A stretch of 64,000 nucleotides of DNA from JAPUDQ01 sp964573015. Its GTDB lineage: Bacteria; Patescibacteriota; Saccharimonadia; Saccharimonadales; Saccharimonadaceae. The stretch lies in contig CAZNHZ010000001.1 in assembly GCA_964573015.1 (NCBI GenBank), positions 62,001 to 126,000 of the forward strand, in the 5' to 3' direction. The stretch's first letter is position 1. Each line of letters starts with the position of its first letter. Below the pieces are notes generated by a model. It had not been told where the DNA came from. It searched no databases and saw nothing but the letters and a program-made list of their open reading frames with translations. Shown one piece after another: positions 44,926 through 51,944 of this stretch. The position numbers were made by a program, and so were the translations under genes.

Positions 44926-46131
44926 ATGACACTATCAGAAGAACTTACCTGGCGAGGCTTTGTCAATCAGACGACTCTCGGTGATATTAGCGACATCAAT
45001 CAGCCGCGAACGTTTTATCTCGGCGTCGATCCAAGCGCCCGTAGCATGCATATCGGTAATTTGGCGCAGGTCATGTTGGTCAAGCATTTGATACGACATG
45101 GTCATAAAGCAATTGTGCTGGTTGGTGGCGCGACCGGTATGATCGGTGACCCAAAAGACGACGCCGAGCGCGAGCTAAAGTCGCTTGAGGAAATCACCAT
45201 AAATAAAGCCGGAATTGCTAAGCAATACCGCAAATTGCTTGAGGGTGAACCTTTTGAGCTGGTTGACAATTATGATTGGTTTAAAGGTATTGGCTACCTC
45301 GATTTTTTGCGCGAGGTCGGCAAAAATTTTTCGATGACACAGCTTCTCGACCGCGAGTTTATCAAGGCCCGGATCGGCGATGACGGCGCGGGTATTAGTT
45401 ATGCCGAGTTTAGCTACTCATTAATTCAGGGTTACGATTTTTTGCACCTTTACCGCACAAAAGGCGTTAGTCTGCAAACCGGCGGATCAGACCAGTGGGG
45501 CAATATGCTTTCCGGTGCTCAGTTGATACGCAAGCTGGAGGGAGCCGATGCTCATGTTTGGACAGTGCCTTTGATTTTAGACGGCTCCGGTCGCAAATTT
45601 GGTAAGAGTGAGGGCAACGCCGTTTGGCTTGATGGCGAGCTGACCAGCCCATACAAATATTATCAGTTCTGGCTGAATGTCGATGATGAGGGTGTCGGTC
45701 GTTATCTCAAGATATTTACCATGATCTCACCTGATGAGTATGATTTGCTGATGAAAGAGTTTGCCGACAATCCTGCTCAGCGTTCGGCTCACAAATACTT
45801 AGCATTTGAAGCCACCAAGCTAGTGCACGGGGAAGCCGCCGCCGATCAGGCGCGCAATGTCACCAGTACATTATTTGGCGGGACGCCGGTTTCTGAGTTG
45901 CTCGACGAAGACATCGACATGCTGAGCCGGGAAATCCCGACGACAACAGCTGGTAACGTGGTTGACGCATTGGTTATGAGCGGCTTGGCTGCCAGCAACG
46001 GCGAAGCCCGCCGTTTGGTTGCAGGCGGCGCCATCAGTGTCAATGGCGAGAAAGTTACCTCACTTGATAGCTTGCTATCGACGCCGAGTCTTATCAAAAA
46101 AGGTAAAAACAGCTTTGTGCTTATAAAATAA
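44926..46131 (+). CDS. tyrS: Tyrosyl-tRNA synthetase
   Basis: A 401-aa class I synthetase. HIGH-type motif: MHIGN. KMSKS-type motif: KFGKSEG. Tyrosine-site segments include TGGSDQWGN. A C-terminal S4-like RNA-binding domain (SGLAASNGEARRLVAGGAISVNGEKV) is present. The frame is open from TTG 44890, but ATG 44926 is the likely start because a CATACT -10 box stands 6 nt before it and the extra 12 residues would cover the promoter. Confidence 0.96.
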   Translation: MTLSEELTWRGFVNQTTLGDISDINQPRTFYLGVDPSARSMHIGNLAQVMLVKHLIRHGHKAIVLVGGATGMIGDPKDDAERELKSLEEITINKAGIAKQYRKLLEGEPFELVDNYDWFKGIGYLDFLREVGKNFSMTQLLDREFIKARIGDDGAGISYAEFSYSLIQGYDFLHLYRTKGVSLQTGGSDQWGNMLSGAQLIRKLEGADAHVWTVPLILDGSGRKFGKSEGNAVWLDGELTSPYKYYQFWLNVDDEGVGRYLKIFTMISPDEYDLLMKEFADNPAQRSAHKYLAFEATKLVHGEAAADQARNVTSTLFGGTPVSELLDEDIDMLSREIPTTTAGNVVDALVMSGLAASNGEARRLVAGGAISVNGEKVTSLDSLLSTPSLIKKGKNSFVLIK

Positions 46132-46171
46132 ATTTGCCAAATAGTACGGCTACCTATACAGTATAAAAATC

Positions 46172-46801
46172 ATGACATCTTTTGAAGTAATTGGCGATTC
46201 TAAAGAACCTGAGCCTGATCCTGATCCGGCAAGTCTACGGTTTCAGGAAACCTGTCATTATTTACTTCGAGCCACCGAGGCCAGTCCAGCCGTCACCGGT
46301 CCGCATGAACGCGCTTTTAATGTAATATTTAATAAATCGCCGCTTGATTTGGCAACGGCTTTGCGTCAAGCTGGCGCCAAGCAAATCGCTCGCCAGTTAA
46401 AACAACACGTCCTCAGCAGTCCAGCCGACGACTGGACACCGTATTCAAGTATAGATGTTATGATCGGCAGCGATGCGGTCGGCCTAAATGTAAATGATCG
46501 CTATGTGTACGCAGTCTATAACGATGACGGTCAGATTTACCGTACTAACTGGGATGAATCAGACGGCGAGGCTTCAATACTTACCAGGCGTCAAGCTCGC
46601 AAAACCTGCAAGGAATTGGAGAGGGTTGTCGTGGAGTTACACGAGCATTCGAGCGCAATTCAGTCGCTGCACGCTGCATATACGCAGTCGCAATCTGGCG
46701 GTACAATAGAAACATGCAATCAATCGACAGCATCAAGGGAGTCGGCGACAAAACCGCCCAGGCGTTTCGGTCGGCGGGTCTTGGCACTGTTTCGGAGCTG
46801 A
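46172..46801 (+). CDS. Hypothetical soluble protein overlapping recG
   Basis: I do not recognise this 209-aa protein. The start has an acidic/proline run (EPEPDPDP), the middle (about 85-130) looks like a beta-rich fold (SSIDVMIGSDAVGLNVNDRYVYAVY), and the C-terminal part is helical then basic (KPPRRFGRRVLALFRS). Its 3' end overlaps the recG start by 88 nt in another frame. A TATACA/CAGTAT -10-like stretch lies just before the ATG. Confidence 0.65.
   Translation: MTSFEVIGDSKEPEPDPDPASLRFQETCHYLLRATEASPAVTGPHERAFNVIFNKSPLDLATALRQAGAKQIARQLKQHVLSSPADDWTPYSSIDVMIGSDAVGLNVNDRYVYAVYNDDGQIYRTNWDESDGEASILTRRQARKTCKELERVVVELHEHSSAIQSLHAAYTQSQSGGTIETCNQSTASRESATKPPRRFGRRVLALFRS
46702..46707 (+). promoter_or_regulatory. 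-10 box of recG inside the upstream gene
   Basis: TACAAT exactly 6 nt before the recG ATG 46714. It matches the leaderless layout seen at other genes and supports this start despite the 88-nt overlap. Confidence 0.5.
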
Positions 46802-48873
46802 TTCAGTTTTTACCTCGTACTTATGAGGATTACACCGTCGTTACTTCTATCAGTGATCTCTCTCCGGGGAATGTTGTCGTACGGGGCCGGTTGAGCAACA
46901 TTTCAGCTCGTTATGTACGCCGAGGTCTCCATGTGACACAGGCGGTACTTAGCGATGCATCAGGCAAAGTACCCATAACGTGGTTTAACCAGCCCTATCG
47001 AGCGGCTCATATCAAAAAGGGCGGCGACTGGATGGTGGCAGGTGAGTTTAGCTTATCGCAGCGGCGTTACCAAATAATGAATCCAAGTGTCCGGCACTCA
47101 GATGAGATAATTGAATCGGGCGCTGCTATCGTACCGATCTACCGGCAGATCGCTGGACTCAAATCTACGGTCATCGCTCGAGTAATTGAGGAGTTGCGGC
47201 CCAAGATCACTATGCTGCCGGAATTACTGCCTGTAAAGCTGGTGAGTCATATGGGACTGCCGACTTATGCTGATGCTATGCTGATGCTGCATTTTCCGGA
47301 GTCCCGACAAGATATTGAGCAAGGCAAAGCCCGGATTGCATTTCAGGAAATGCTGGAGCTGCTTTACGCCGCCAAGCTAAATAAAGACGAAAATAATAAG
47401 CTCCAAAGCTGGCATATTCCGTTTGACGTGACGGCTACAAAAAAGTTTGTTAGTGAGCTGCCGTTTCAGCTTACCGCCGACCAACGACGAGCGGCGTGGG
47501 ATATTATCCGTAATTTTGAATCCGGTCATCCGATGAATCGATTGCTTCAAGGCGATGTCGGCTCAGGTAAGACGATTGTGGCGGGATTGGCGGCTTTTGC
47601 TGCGGCGCGACAAGGTTATCAAACCGCTTTTCTGGCTCCGACGGAGCTGCTGGCGCGACAGCACGCTGAGACATTGAGCCGGTTGCTTGAGCCGCATAAT
47701 TGTACTGTCGGTCTGCTGGTCGGTTCGCTCAAAAAATCAGCCAAAGACCAGCTCAAAGCTCGTATTGCCGATGGCAGCGTGGCAGTAACCGTCGGCACGC
47801 ATGCGCTGATCCAGGAGTCGGTTAATTTTCATCGACTGGGTTTTGTGGTAATCGATGAACAGCATCGGTTTGGTGTGGCGCAACGTCAGAAACTCCTTGG
47901 CAAAGGACATAAACTACCTCATTTACTAGCCATGACGGCGACACCGATTCCGCGCAGTCTACAGTTGACGATGTACGGTGATCTCGATGTCTCGATATTG
48001 CGCGAAAAACCGGCCGGCCGCAAACCGATCATCACCAAGATTGTTTCGCCGGTGTCTGCCAAGACATTGTTTAGCGAGGTTGACAAGGAGATCGAGAACG
48101 GTCGCCAAGTTTATGTCGTTTGTCCACTGATCGAGGACACGGTGTCCAATTCTGCCGCACATTCTTCTGCCAGAGCAAGGAAAACTGAAAAAAACAGTTT
48201 TCCTATTGCACAAAGCAAACTCTCTGGCAAAGAACCTACGGCAGAATTGGCTGGCGAGCCACCAAAGCTTGTAGCTGTTGACTCTGAACTGGCGAGCGTC
48301 ACTGCCGAGTATGAGCGACTGCAAAAAACTGCTTCTCGGCACCGCCGTATCGGGCTACTACATGGCAAACTGAAAGCCGACGACAAAGACCGAGTTATGC
48401 GTCAGTTTGCGGCGCATGAGCTCGATATTCTCGTCAGTACGACGGTGGTTGAAGTCGGTGTCGATGTGCCAAATGCGACGGTGATGATTATCGAGGGGGC
48501 CGAGCGGTTTGGTCTGGCGCAGCTGCATCAACTGCGAGGCCGTGTAGGCAGAAGCGATTATCAAAGCTACTGCTATCTGGTGCCGACCGAAAGCCGACAA
48601 GTAACCAATGCTCGGCTCAAAGAACTCGAGCAAAGTAATGACGGATTTTACTTGGCTGAGCGTGATCTTGAGCTGCGGGGACCGGGTGAGATATACGGTC
48701 ACGCCCAGCATGGTGAGCTCAATTTACAAATAGCTAGGATTACCGACATGCAGCTGGTAAGACGAGTTAGGCAGGCGATTGACTGGGCGCATGATCACCA
48801 GGTTAATCTGTTACAATATGATGGGATGCGCGAGCGAGTTGATCGATATCGACGCTTGACGACGTTAAATTAG
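46714..48873 (+). CDS. recG: ATP-dependent DNA helicase RecG (with palindromic insertion)
   Basis: A 719-aa fork-reversal and branch-migration helicase. The wedge/OB domain is at about 40-160. Walker A is QGDVGSGKT, motif II is VIDEQHRFG, motif III is AMTATPIPR, and motifs V/VI are STTVVEVGVDVPNA and QLRGRVGRS. Between motif IV (VVCPLIED) and GLLHGKL it carries about 35 extra residues of low complexity, encoded by a 105-nt nested palindrome (48146-48250) that keeps the frame. Start at ATG 46714, 6 nt after TACAAT, inside the 3' end of the preceding gene. Confidence 0.95.
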   Translation: MQSIDSIKGVGDKTAQAFRSAGLGTVSELIQFLPRTYEDYTVVTSISDLSPGNVVVRGRLSNISARYVRRGLHVTQAVLSDASGKVPITWFNQPYRAAHIKKGGDWMVAGEFSLSQRRYQIMNPSVRHSDEIIESGAAIVPIYRQIAGLKSTVIARVIEELRPKITMLPELLPVKLVSHMGLPTYADAMLMLHFPESRQDIEQGKARIAFQEMLELLYAAKLNKDENNKLQSWHIPFDVTATKKFVSELPFQLTADQRRAAWDIIRNFESGHPMNRLLQGDVGSGKTIVAGLAAFAAARQGYQTAFLAPTELLARQHAETLSRLLEPHNCTVGLLVGSLKKSAKDQLKARIADGSVAVTVGTHALIQESVNFHRLGFVVIDEQHRFGVAQRQKLLGKGHKLPHLLAMTATPIPRSLQLTMYGDLDVSILREKPAGRKPIITKIVSPVSAKTLFSEVDKEIENGRQVYVVCPLIEDTVSNSAAHSSARARKTEKNSFPIAQSKLSGKEPTAELAGEPPKLVAVDSELASVTAEYERLQKTASRHRRIGLLHGKLKADDKDRVMRQFAAHELDILVSTTVVEVGVDVPNATVMIIEGAERFGLAQLHQLRGRVGRSDYQSYCYLVPTESRQVTNARLKELEQSNDGFYLAERDLELRGPGEIYGHAQHGELNLQIARITDMQLVRRVRQAIDWAHDHQVNLLQYDGMRERVDRYRRLTTLN
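48146..48250. repeat. Nested palindromic element inserted in frame in recG
   Basis: The outer arms CCAATTCTGCCG (48146-48157) and CGGCAGAATTGG (48239-48250) are perfect. The middle arms TTCTTCTGCCAGAG (48162-48175) and CTCTGGCAAAGAA (48222-48234) differ by one bulge. The inner arms AGGAAAACTG (48178-48187) and CAGTTTTCCT (48195-48204) enclose a 7-A loop. The length of 105 nt is 35 codons, so the frame is kept. Confidence 0.85.
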
Positions 48874-48976
48874 AGGACAAAGATTGAATTATATAAAATA
48901 TGGAATATAGCGGGCATACGGTGACAATCGGGGCTTTGCTACATTCTATAGACTAAATTTCCAGCTTTTAAACAGT

Positions 48977-49792
48977 ATGTATTCAGGAACAACTATTCGC
49001 AATAAATCAGGCCGCGTCATGGGGGCGCATCAGAAGATTGATCGGGTGGCTCGCAAGCGGCTAGACGAGCTATTGCCGCGTCGTCACAACTTCCCAAATA
49101 TCCAAGCAATTTTACATTTTGAGGGCGTAAACGGTCCAGACGGCATCAAGCGCAAGAGTCCGTCGCGTGACGAGCCCTGGCATTATATTGATCCCACCGA
49201 CGAAAACGATACGGCGCTTTTTGACCTGATTACCGATCATATCACCAATCTAACTACTGCACTAAACGAAAAAAATGACAGTCGAGCAGCGTTTGAGGCG
49301 GCATGGTTGGCGCATGCGATTGTCGATGGCCTGACGCCGGCGCATCATTATCCGCTTAGCGACAAGATCGAAGAGTTGTGGGGTCACCCCAAAGAAGAGC
49401 GTACTTCGGTAAAATCCAAAAATATTATCCCTGGCGACACACGACGCGAGCAGGTCTCAAAAAATTGGGAATATTGGGGAGCCAAAGGTGTATTTACCAC
49501 TCATTTGTTGTTTGAATTTGGAGTCTCAAGCACGATCACACCGCTTCGCTTCAAGGGTCTGCTGCCAAACAACAATCAGCTCGTCAGGCTCAAAAAGCAA
49601 GGTCCGTTGCCGCTGCTTAAAGAAGCTATCTGGAAAGTTTATGAACTGGATATGTATAACGAATTTCATAAAAGCGGTTGGACGCGACATTTAGCTCGCC
49701 AGACTCGGACTAAACTGGCGCCGATTATTATCAATTCGGTTATATTGGCGTGGTACTACGCTTACCGGCAAGCCGAGCAAAAGAGGTCGTGA
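48977..49792 (+). CDS. Zinc-dependent phospholipase C / S1-P1-like helical protein (putative)
   Basis: A 271-aa, mostly helical protein with many histidines and aspartates placed as in the zinc phospholipase C / P1 nuclease fold: GAHQKIDRVARK near the start, HFEGVNGPDG, DEPWHYIDP, and AWLAHAIVDGLTPAHHYPL (about residues 112-130). These could ligate a zinc cluster. No signal peptide is evident, which is unusual for the family. An alternative is a structural helical protein that kept the metal site. It is co-oriented with rsmD, 4 nt downstream. Confidence 0.65.
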   Translation: MYSGTTIRNKSGRVMGAHQKIDRVARKRLDELLPRRHNFPNIQAILHFEGVNGPDGIKRKSPSRDEPWHYIDPTDENDTALFDLITDHITNLTTALNEKNDSRAAFEAAWLAHAIVDGLTPAHHYPLSDKIEELWGHPKEERTSVKSKNIIPGDTRREQVSKNWEYWGAKGVFTTHLLFEFGVSSTITPLRFKGLLPNNNQLVRLKKQGPLPLLKEAIWKVYELDMYNEFHKSGWTRHLARQTRTKLAPIIINSVILAWYYAYRQAEQKRS

Positions 49793-49796
49793 TTTT

Positions 49797-50336
49797 ATGA
49801 GCCTGCGCATCATTGCCGGACAGTTCGGCGGACGAGCGATTGCAACGAGTGATAGCTTCAAGACCCATCCGATGGGCGATCGTATACGCAGCTCGCTGTT
49901 TAATATCCTCGGTGACATCTCAGGGTTGGAGGTACTCGATGCCTTTGCCGGGTCGGGCAGTCTCGGTCTCGAGGCACTGAGTCGGGGCGCTGCCTCGGCC
50001 GTGTTTGTCGAGCGGGATAGACACGCGCAGCGGGTGATCGAGCAAAACATTTGCGACCTCGGTGTAAAAAATACTACGAAACTTATTCGGGCGAGCGTAG
50101 CGCAGTGGAGCGAGACCCAGCCGGATAGTCGCTTCGACCTCATATTTGCCGATCCGCCATACAACGATTTGCAGTTATCCACAGTATTTCGACTCAAAAA
50201 CCATTTAAAACCTAAAGGGCTTATGATATTATCATATCCAGGTAGGGAGTCTGTGCCGACCGTTAATGGAGTTGTTGTGGTGGACAATCGTAGTTACGGA
50301 GACGCGGCACTGGCTTTCTACCGCCTAGACGCCTAG
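49797..50336 (+). CDS. rsmD: 16S rRNA (guanine966-N2)-methyltransferase RsmD
   Basis: A 179-aa SAM-dependent methyltransferase that modifies G966 of 16S rRNA. Family marks are RIIAGQFGGR, the PMGDRIRSSLFNIL segment (usually RPTtDRVREALFN), the SAM loop DAFAGSGSLGLEALSRGA, and the catalytic DPPYND. Length is normal. It starts 4 nt after the preceding gene. The stop is 45 nt upstream of tRNA-Leu. Confidence 0.95.
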   Translation: MSLRIIAGQFGGRAIATSDSFKTHPMGDRIRSSLFNILGDISGLEVLDAFAGSGSLGLEALSRGAASAVFVERDRHAQRVIEQNICDLGVKNTTKLIRASVAQWSETQPDSRFDLIFADPPYNDLQLSTVFRLKNHLKPKGLMILSYPGRESVPTVNGVVVVDNRSYGDAALAFYRLDA

Positions 50337-50380
50337 CGTCTATTTTTACTATAATTAGTTTCTGCACCTAAATAATTTAT

Positions 50381-50465
50381 GCGCGAGTGGTGAAATTGGT
50401 ATACACGTATGCCTTAGGAGCATATGCCTTCGGGCGTGGAGGTTCAAGTCCTCTCTCGCGCACCA
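50381..50465 (+). tRNA. tRNA-Leu (anticodon UAG)
   Basis: An 85-nt class II tRNA with encoded CCA. The acceptor stem is GCGCGAG/CTCGCGC. The anticodon stem TATGC/GCATA holds the loop CTTAGGA, giving anticodon TAG for CUA codons. There is a variable arm GCC-TTCG-GGC and a T arm GAGG-TTCAAGT-CCTC. The D-loop sequence GTGAAATTGGTATACAC is typical of tRNA-Leu. Confidence 0.97.
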
Positions 50466-50474
50466 AGATAGAGA

Positions 50475-50496
50475 TCCGACCTAGAGTCGGGTTTTT
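50475..50496 (+). terminator. Intrinsic terminator after tRNA-Leu
   Basis: Stem CCGAC/GTCGG with loop CTAGA followed by GTTTTT, 11 nt after the CCA end. The stem is short (5 bp), but the U-run and position fit. Confidence 0.6.
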
Positions 50497-50548
50497 ATAT
50501 TGGTATGTGGATCTATTTCGTTTTTATATTGGTATGTGGATCTATTTC
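50491..50548. repeat. 29-bp perfect tandem duplication
   Basis: Two exact head-to-tail copies (50491-50519 and 50520-50548). The unit starts GTTTTTATATTGG and ends GGATCTATTTC. On the minus strand it lies directly 3' of the hammerhead ribozyme, and one copy runs into its stem III. Too short and few for a CRISPR array. Confidence 0.9.
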
Positions 50549-50600
50549 GCTTTCGTCCTTTGAGGACTCATCAGCATAACTACTTTAGCTATGGAGCGAA
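50546..50600 (-). ncRNA. Type III hammerhead ribozyme in the 3' UTR of the 137-aa gene
   Basis: Read on the minus strand from 50600, every conserved core nucleotide is present. Stem III is TTCGCT/AGCGAA (6 bp with the A-U core pair). Cleavage residue C (50594) follows. Stem I is CATAGCT/AGTTATG with loop AAAGT. Then come the core CTGATGA (50574-50568), stem II GTCC/GGAC with loop TCAAA, and GAAA (50554-50551). Both ends lie in stem III, so it is type III. Predicted self-cleavage is between 50594 and 50593, about 70 nt after the stop codon of the 137-aa gene. Confidence 0.92.
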
Positions 50601-50663
50601 CATGACAAGCAGACTTGAGAGCGTGACAGAGGTTCGCATGGCGCAGTAGTACGCCAGCCCGAG

Positions 50664-51077
50664 TTACCTCTCTTCGATCGTCACCGTCCCGGTTGACGAC
50701 CAGATCTGTACTCGCTTGTATGAGCCGTCCTCTTGCGGCATGTCGAAGATGATTCGCGACTCGTTGGCATCGACGTCAAAACTGCCTTCGTACTGGGCGA
50801 TCCGATCGCCCTGCATGTCGTAAACGGTGACCACTCGCGTGAGGCCACCGCCAGTCTCCGACTGCCAGGTCTTCTGTGCGCGAGCTCCCCCCTCAGTCTG
50901 ATACAACCAGAATGATGAGCCGAAGCCCATAGCTAGGCCGATCACGAGGGTGGTTATGCCACCGGTCAAAAACAGCGACCGGTCGAACTTGTCGCGCTTC
51001 TTGATGGTCGCAAGGAGGTAGACTCCTGTCGCTGCGACGATGGCACCGACGATGATGCAAAACCATGCAAAGATCAT
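50664..51077 (-). CDS. 137-aa membrane protein of the hammerhead island, unknown
   Basis: A small protein with two membrane segments (about residues 2-24 and 34-56), then a soluble domain of about 80 residues (RVVTVYDMQGDRIAQYEG, then IIFDMPQ and VQIWSSTGTVTIEE) predicted as beta strands. From memory it resembles small proteins found on phages and mobile elements of Firmicutes; this is unverified. ATG 51077 follows GAGGAG by 10 nt; an in-frame ATG at 51095 lies upstream of that site. It uses only AAG for Lys and often TTC for Phe, unlike its neighbours, hinting at transfer. Its mRNA has a giant 5' hairpin and a 3' ribozyme. Confidence 0.72.
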   Translation of the reverse strand: MIFAWFCIIVGAIVAATGVYLLATIKKRDKFDRSLFLTGGITTLVIGLAMGFGSSFWLYQTEGGARAQKTWQSETGGGLTRVVTVYDMQGDRIAQYEGSFDVDANESRIIFDMPQEDGSYKRVQIWSSTGTVTIEER

Positions 51078-51145
51078 TTCTATCTCTCTCCTCATCCGGG
51101 CGCCACTCGCCCAACCTGATAGTTAGCTGTGACTCCCTGGAGGAG

Positions 51146-51199
51146 CACAAGATGAGATGGTAACTTTGTATTTATACAAAGTTACCATCTCATCTTGTG
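51146..51199. repeat. Perfect 54-bp palindrome (26-bp arms)
   Basis: The left arm 51146-51171 begins CACAAGATGAGATGG and the right arm 51174-51199 is its exact reverse complement, with only TT between. It lies in the predicted 5' leader of the 137-aa gene and would fold into a 26-bp hairpin. There is no T-run on either side, so it is not a terminator. Confidence 0.93.
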
Positions 51200-51252
51200 T
51201 AGTCTGCTTGTCAATAAACTCTCTTGGAGATAGCCTCACAAAAGATAATACC

Positions 51253-51281
51253 ATGATAGCATAAAAAGTGTAAAAAGTCAA
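51253..51281 (-). promoter_or_regulatory. Promoter of the hammerhead-island mRNA
   Basis: On the minus strand TTGACT (51276-51281), 17-nt spacer, TATCAT (51253-51258). The transcript should start near 51246, giving a 5' leader of about 170 nt that includes the 54-bp palindrome. Confidence 0.65.
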
Positions 51282-51332
51282 TATTATAGCGAATAAAACA
51301 AGCTGAATTTCAGTGAAGACTAGTAGACTTGC

Positions 51333-51338
51333 TACACT
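51333..51338 (+). promoter_or_regulatory. -10 box of the second SpoU gene
   Basis: TACACT 7 nt before ATG 51346; leaderless layout. Confidence 0.5.
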
Positions 51339-51345
51339 GTTACCT

Positions 51346-51870
51346 ATGGATGATAAACGAAACCTAATAGACGAGTTCAAGGGTAAGTCTCACGAGGAGA
51401 TACGTGATGCGCTGGATCAAAACGGCGTAGACCTCGAGATAGCCTGTGAAAATACTCTGCGGGATTTCAATATGGGGTCGATTGTGCGTACGGCCAATGC
51501 ATTCGGTGTGCGCCGCGTGCATATCGTCGGGCGGCGGCAGTGGAACAAGCGCGGCGCGATGGCGACAAACAAGTATCTGCACGTCTTTCATCACCCGAAG
51601 ATCGAGGATTTTGTGGCCGACATGAAATCACATGGTGTACATATAGTTGCGATAGAAAATAATCGTGAGAGCGAGTCATTGCTGCATACTGTGCTGCCCA
51701 AGAGTGTCTGTCTGGTCTTTGGCCAAGAAGGACCAGGACTCTCGGATGAATTTCTGGCAGTTGCCGAAAAAGTTCTCCATATCGACCAGTACGGCAGCAC
51801 CCGCAGTATGAATGTCGGTCATGCTGCCGCCATCGCCATGTACGAATGGTCTCGTCAACACAGCACATAA
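51346..51870 (+). CDS. SpoU/TrmH-family RNA methyltransferase (second copy)
   Basis: A 174-aa SPOUT 2'-O-methyltransferase. Motif 1 is NTLRDFNMGSIVRTANAFGV, motif 2 is CLVFGQEGPGLSDE, and motif 3 is IDQYGSTRSMNVGHAAAIAMYEW. It is only distantly similar to the 164-aa protein at 23783-24277, so the two probably modify different RNAs. ATG 51346 was chosen from TACACT 7 nt upstream; the frame is open from 51313 but that part lacks a start signal. Confidence 0.92.
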   Translation: MDDKRNLIDEFKGKSHEEIRDALDQNGVDLEIACENTLRDFNMGSIVRTANAFGVRRVHIVGRRQWNKRGAMATNKYLHVFHHPKIEDFVADMKSHGVHIVAIENNRESESLLHTVLPKSVCLVFGQEGPGLSDEFLAVAEKVLHIDQYGSTRSMNVGHAAAIAMYEWSRQHST

Positions 51871-51907
51871 TGAGCCAAATAATTAATTGATAACGTTATT
51901 TTTATGC

Positions 51908-51936
51908 TTGCAAATTGACTGGTTTTATGTTATATT
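51908..51936 (+). promoter_or_regulatory. Promoter of hisS
   Basis: TTGCAA (51908-51913), 17-nt spacer, TATATT (51931-51936), then 8 nt to ATG 51945. Confidence 0.55.
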
Positions 51937-51944
51937 TTGTGATA

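Noticed and set aside
50491..50548. CRISPR array
   Set aside because: Only two directly abutting copies with no spacers and no cas genes nearby; a simple tandem duplication.
51146..51199. Intrinsic terminator
   Set aside because: Perfect stem but no T-run on either strand, and it lies downstream of a promoter in the direction of the gene it precedes.
51123..51254. Minus-strand leader ORF as a real protein
   Set aside because: It reads through the palindrome from a start at or near the promoter, with no ribosome site; at most a leader peptide, so it is not listed as a gene.
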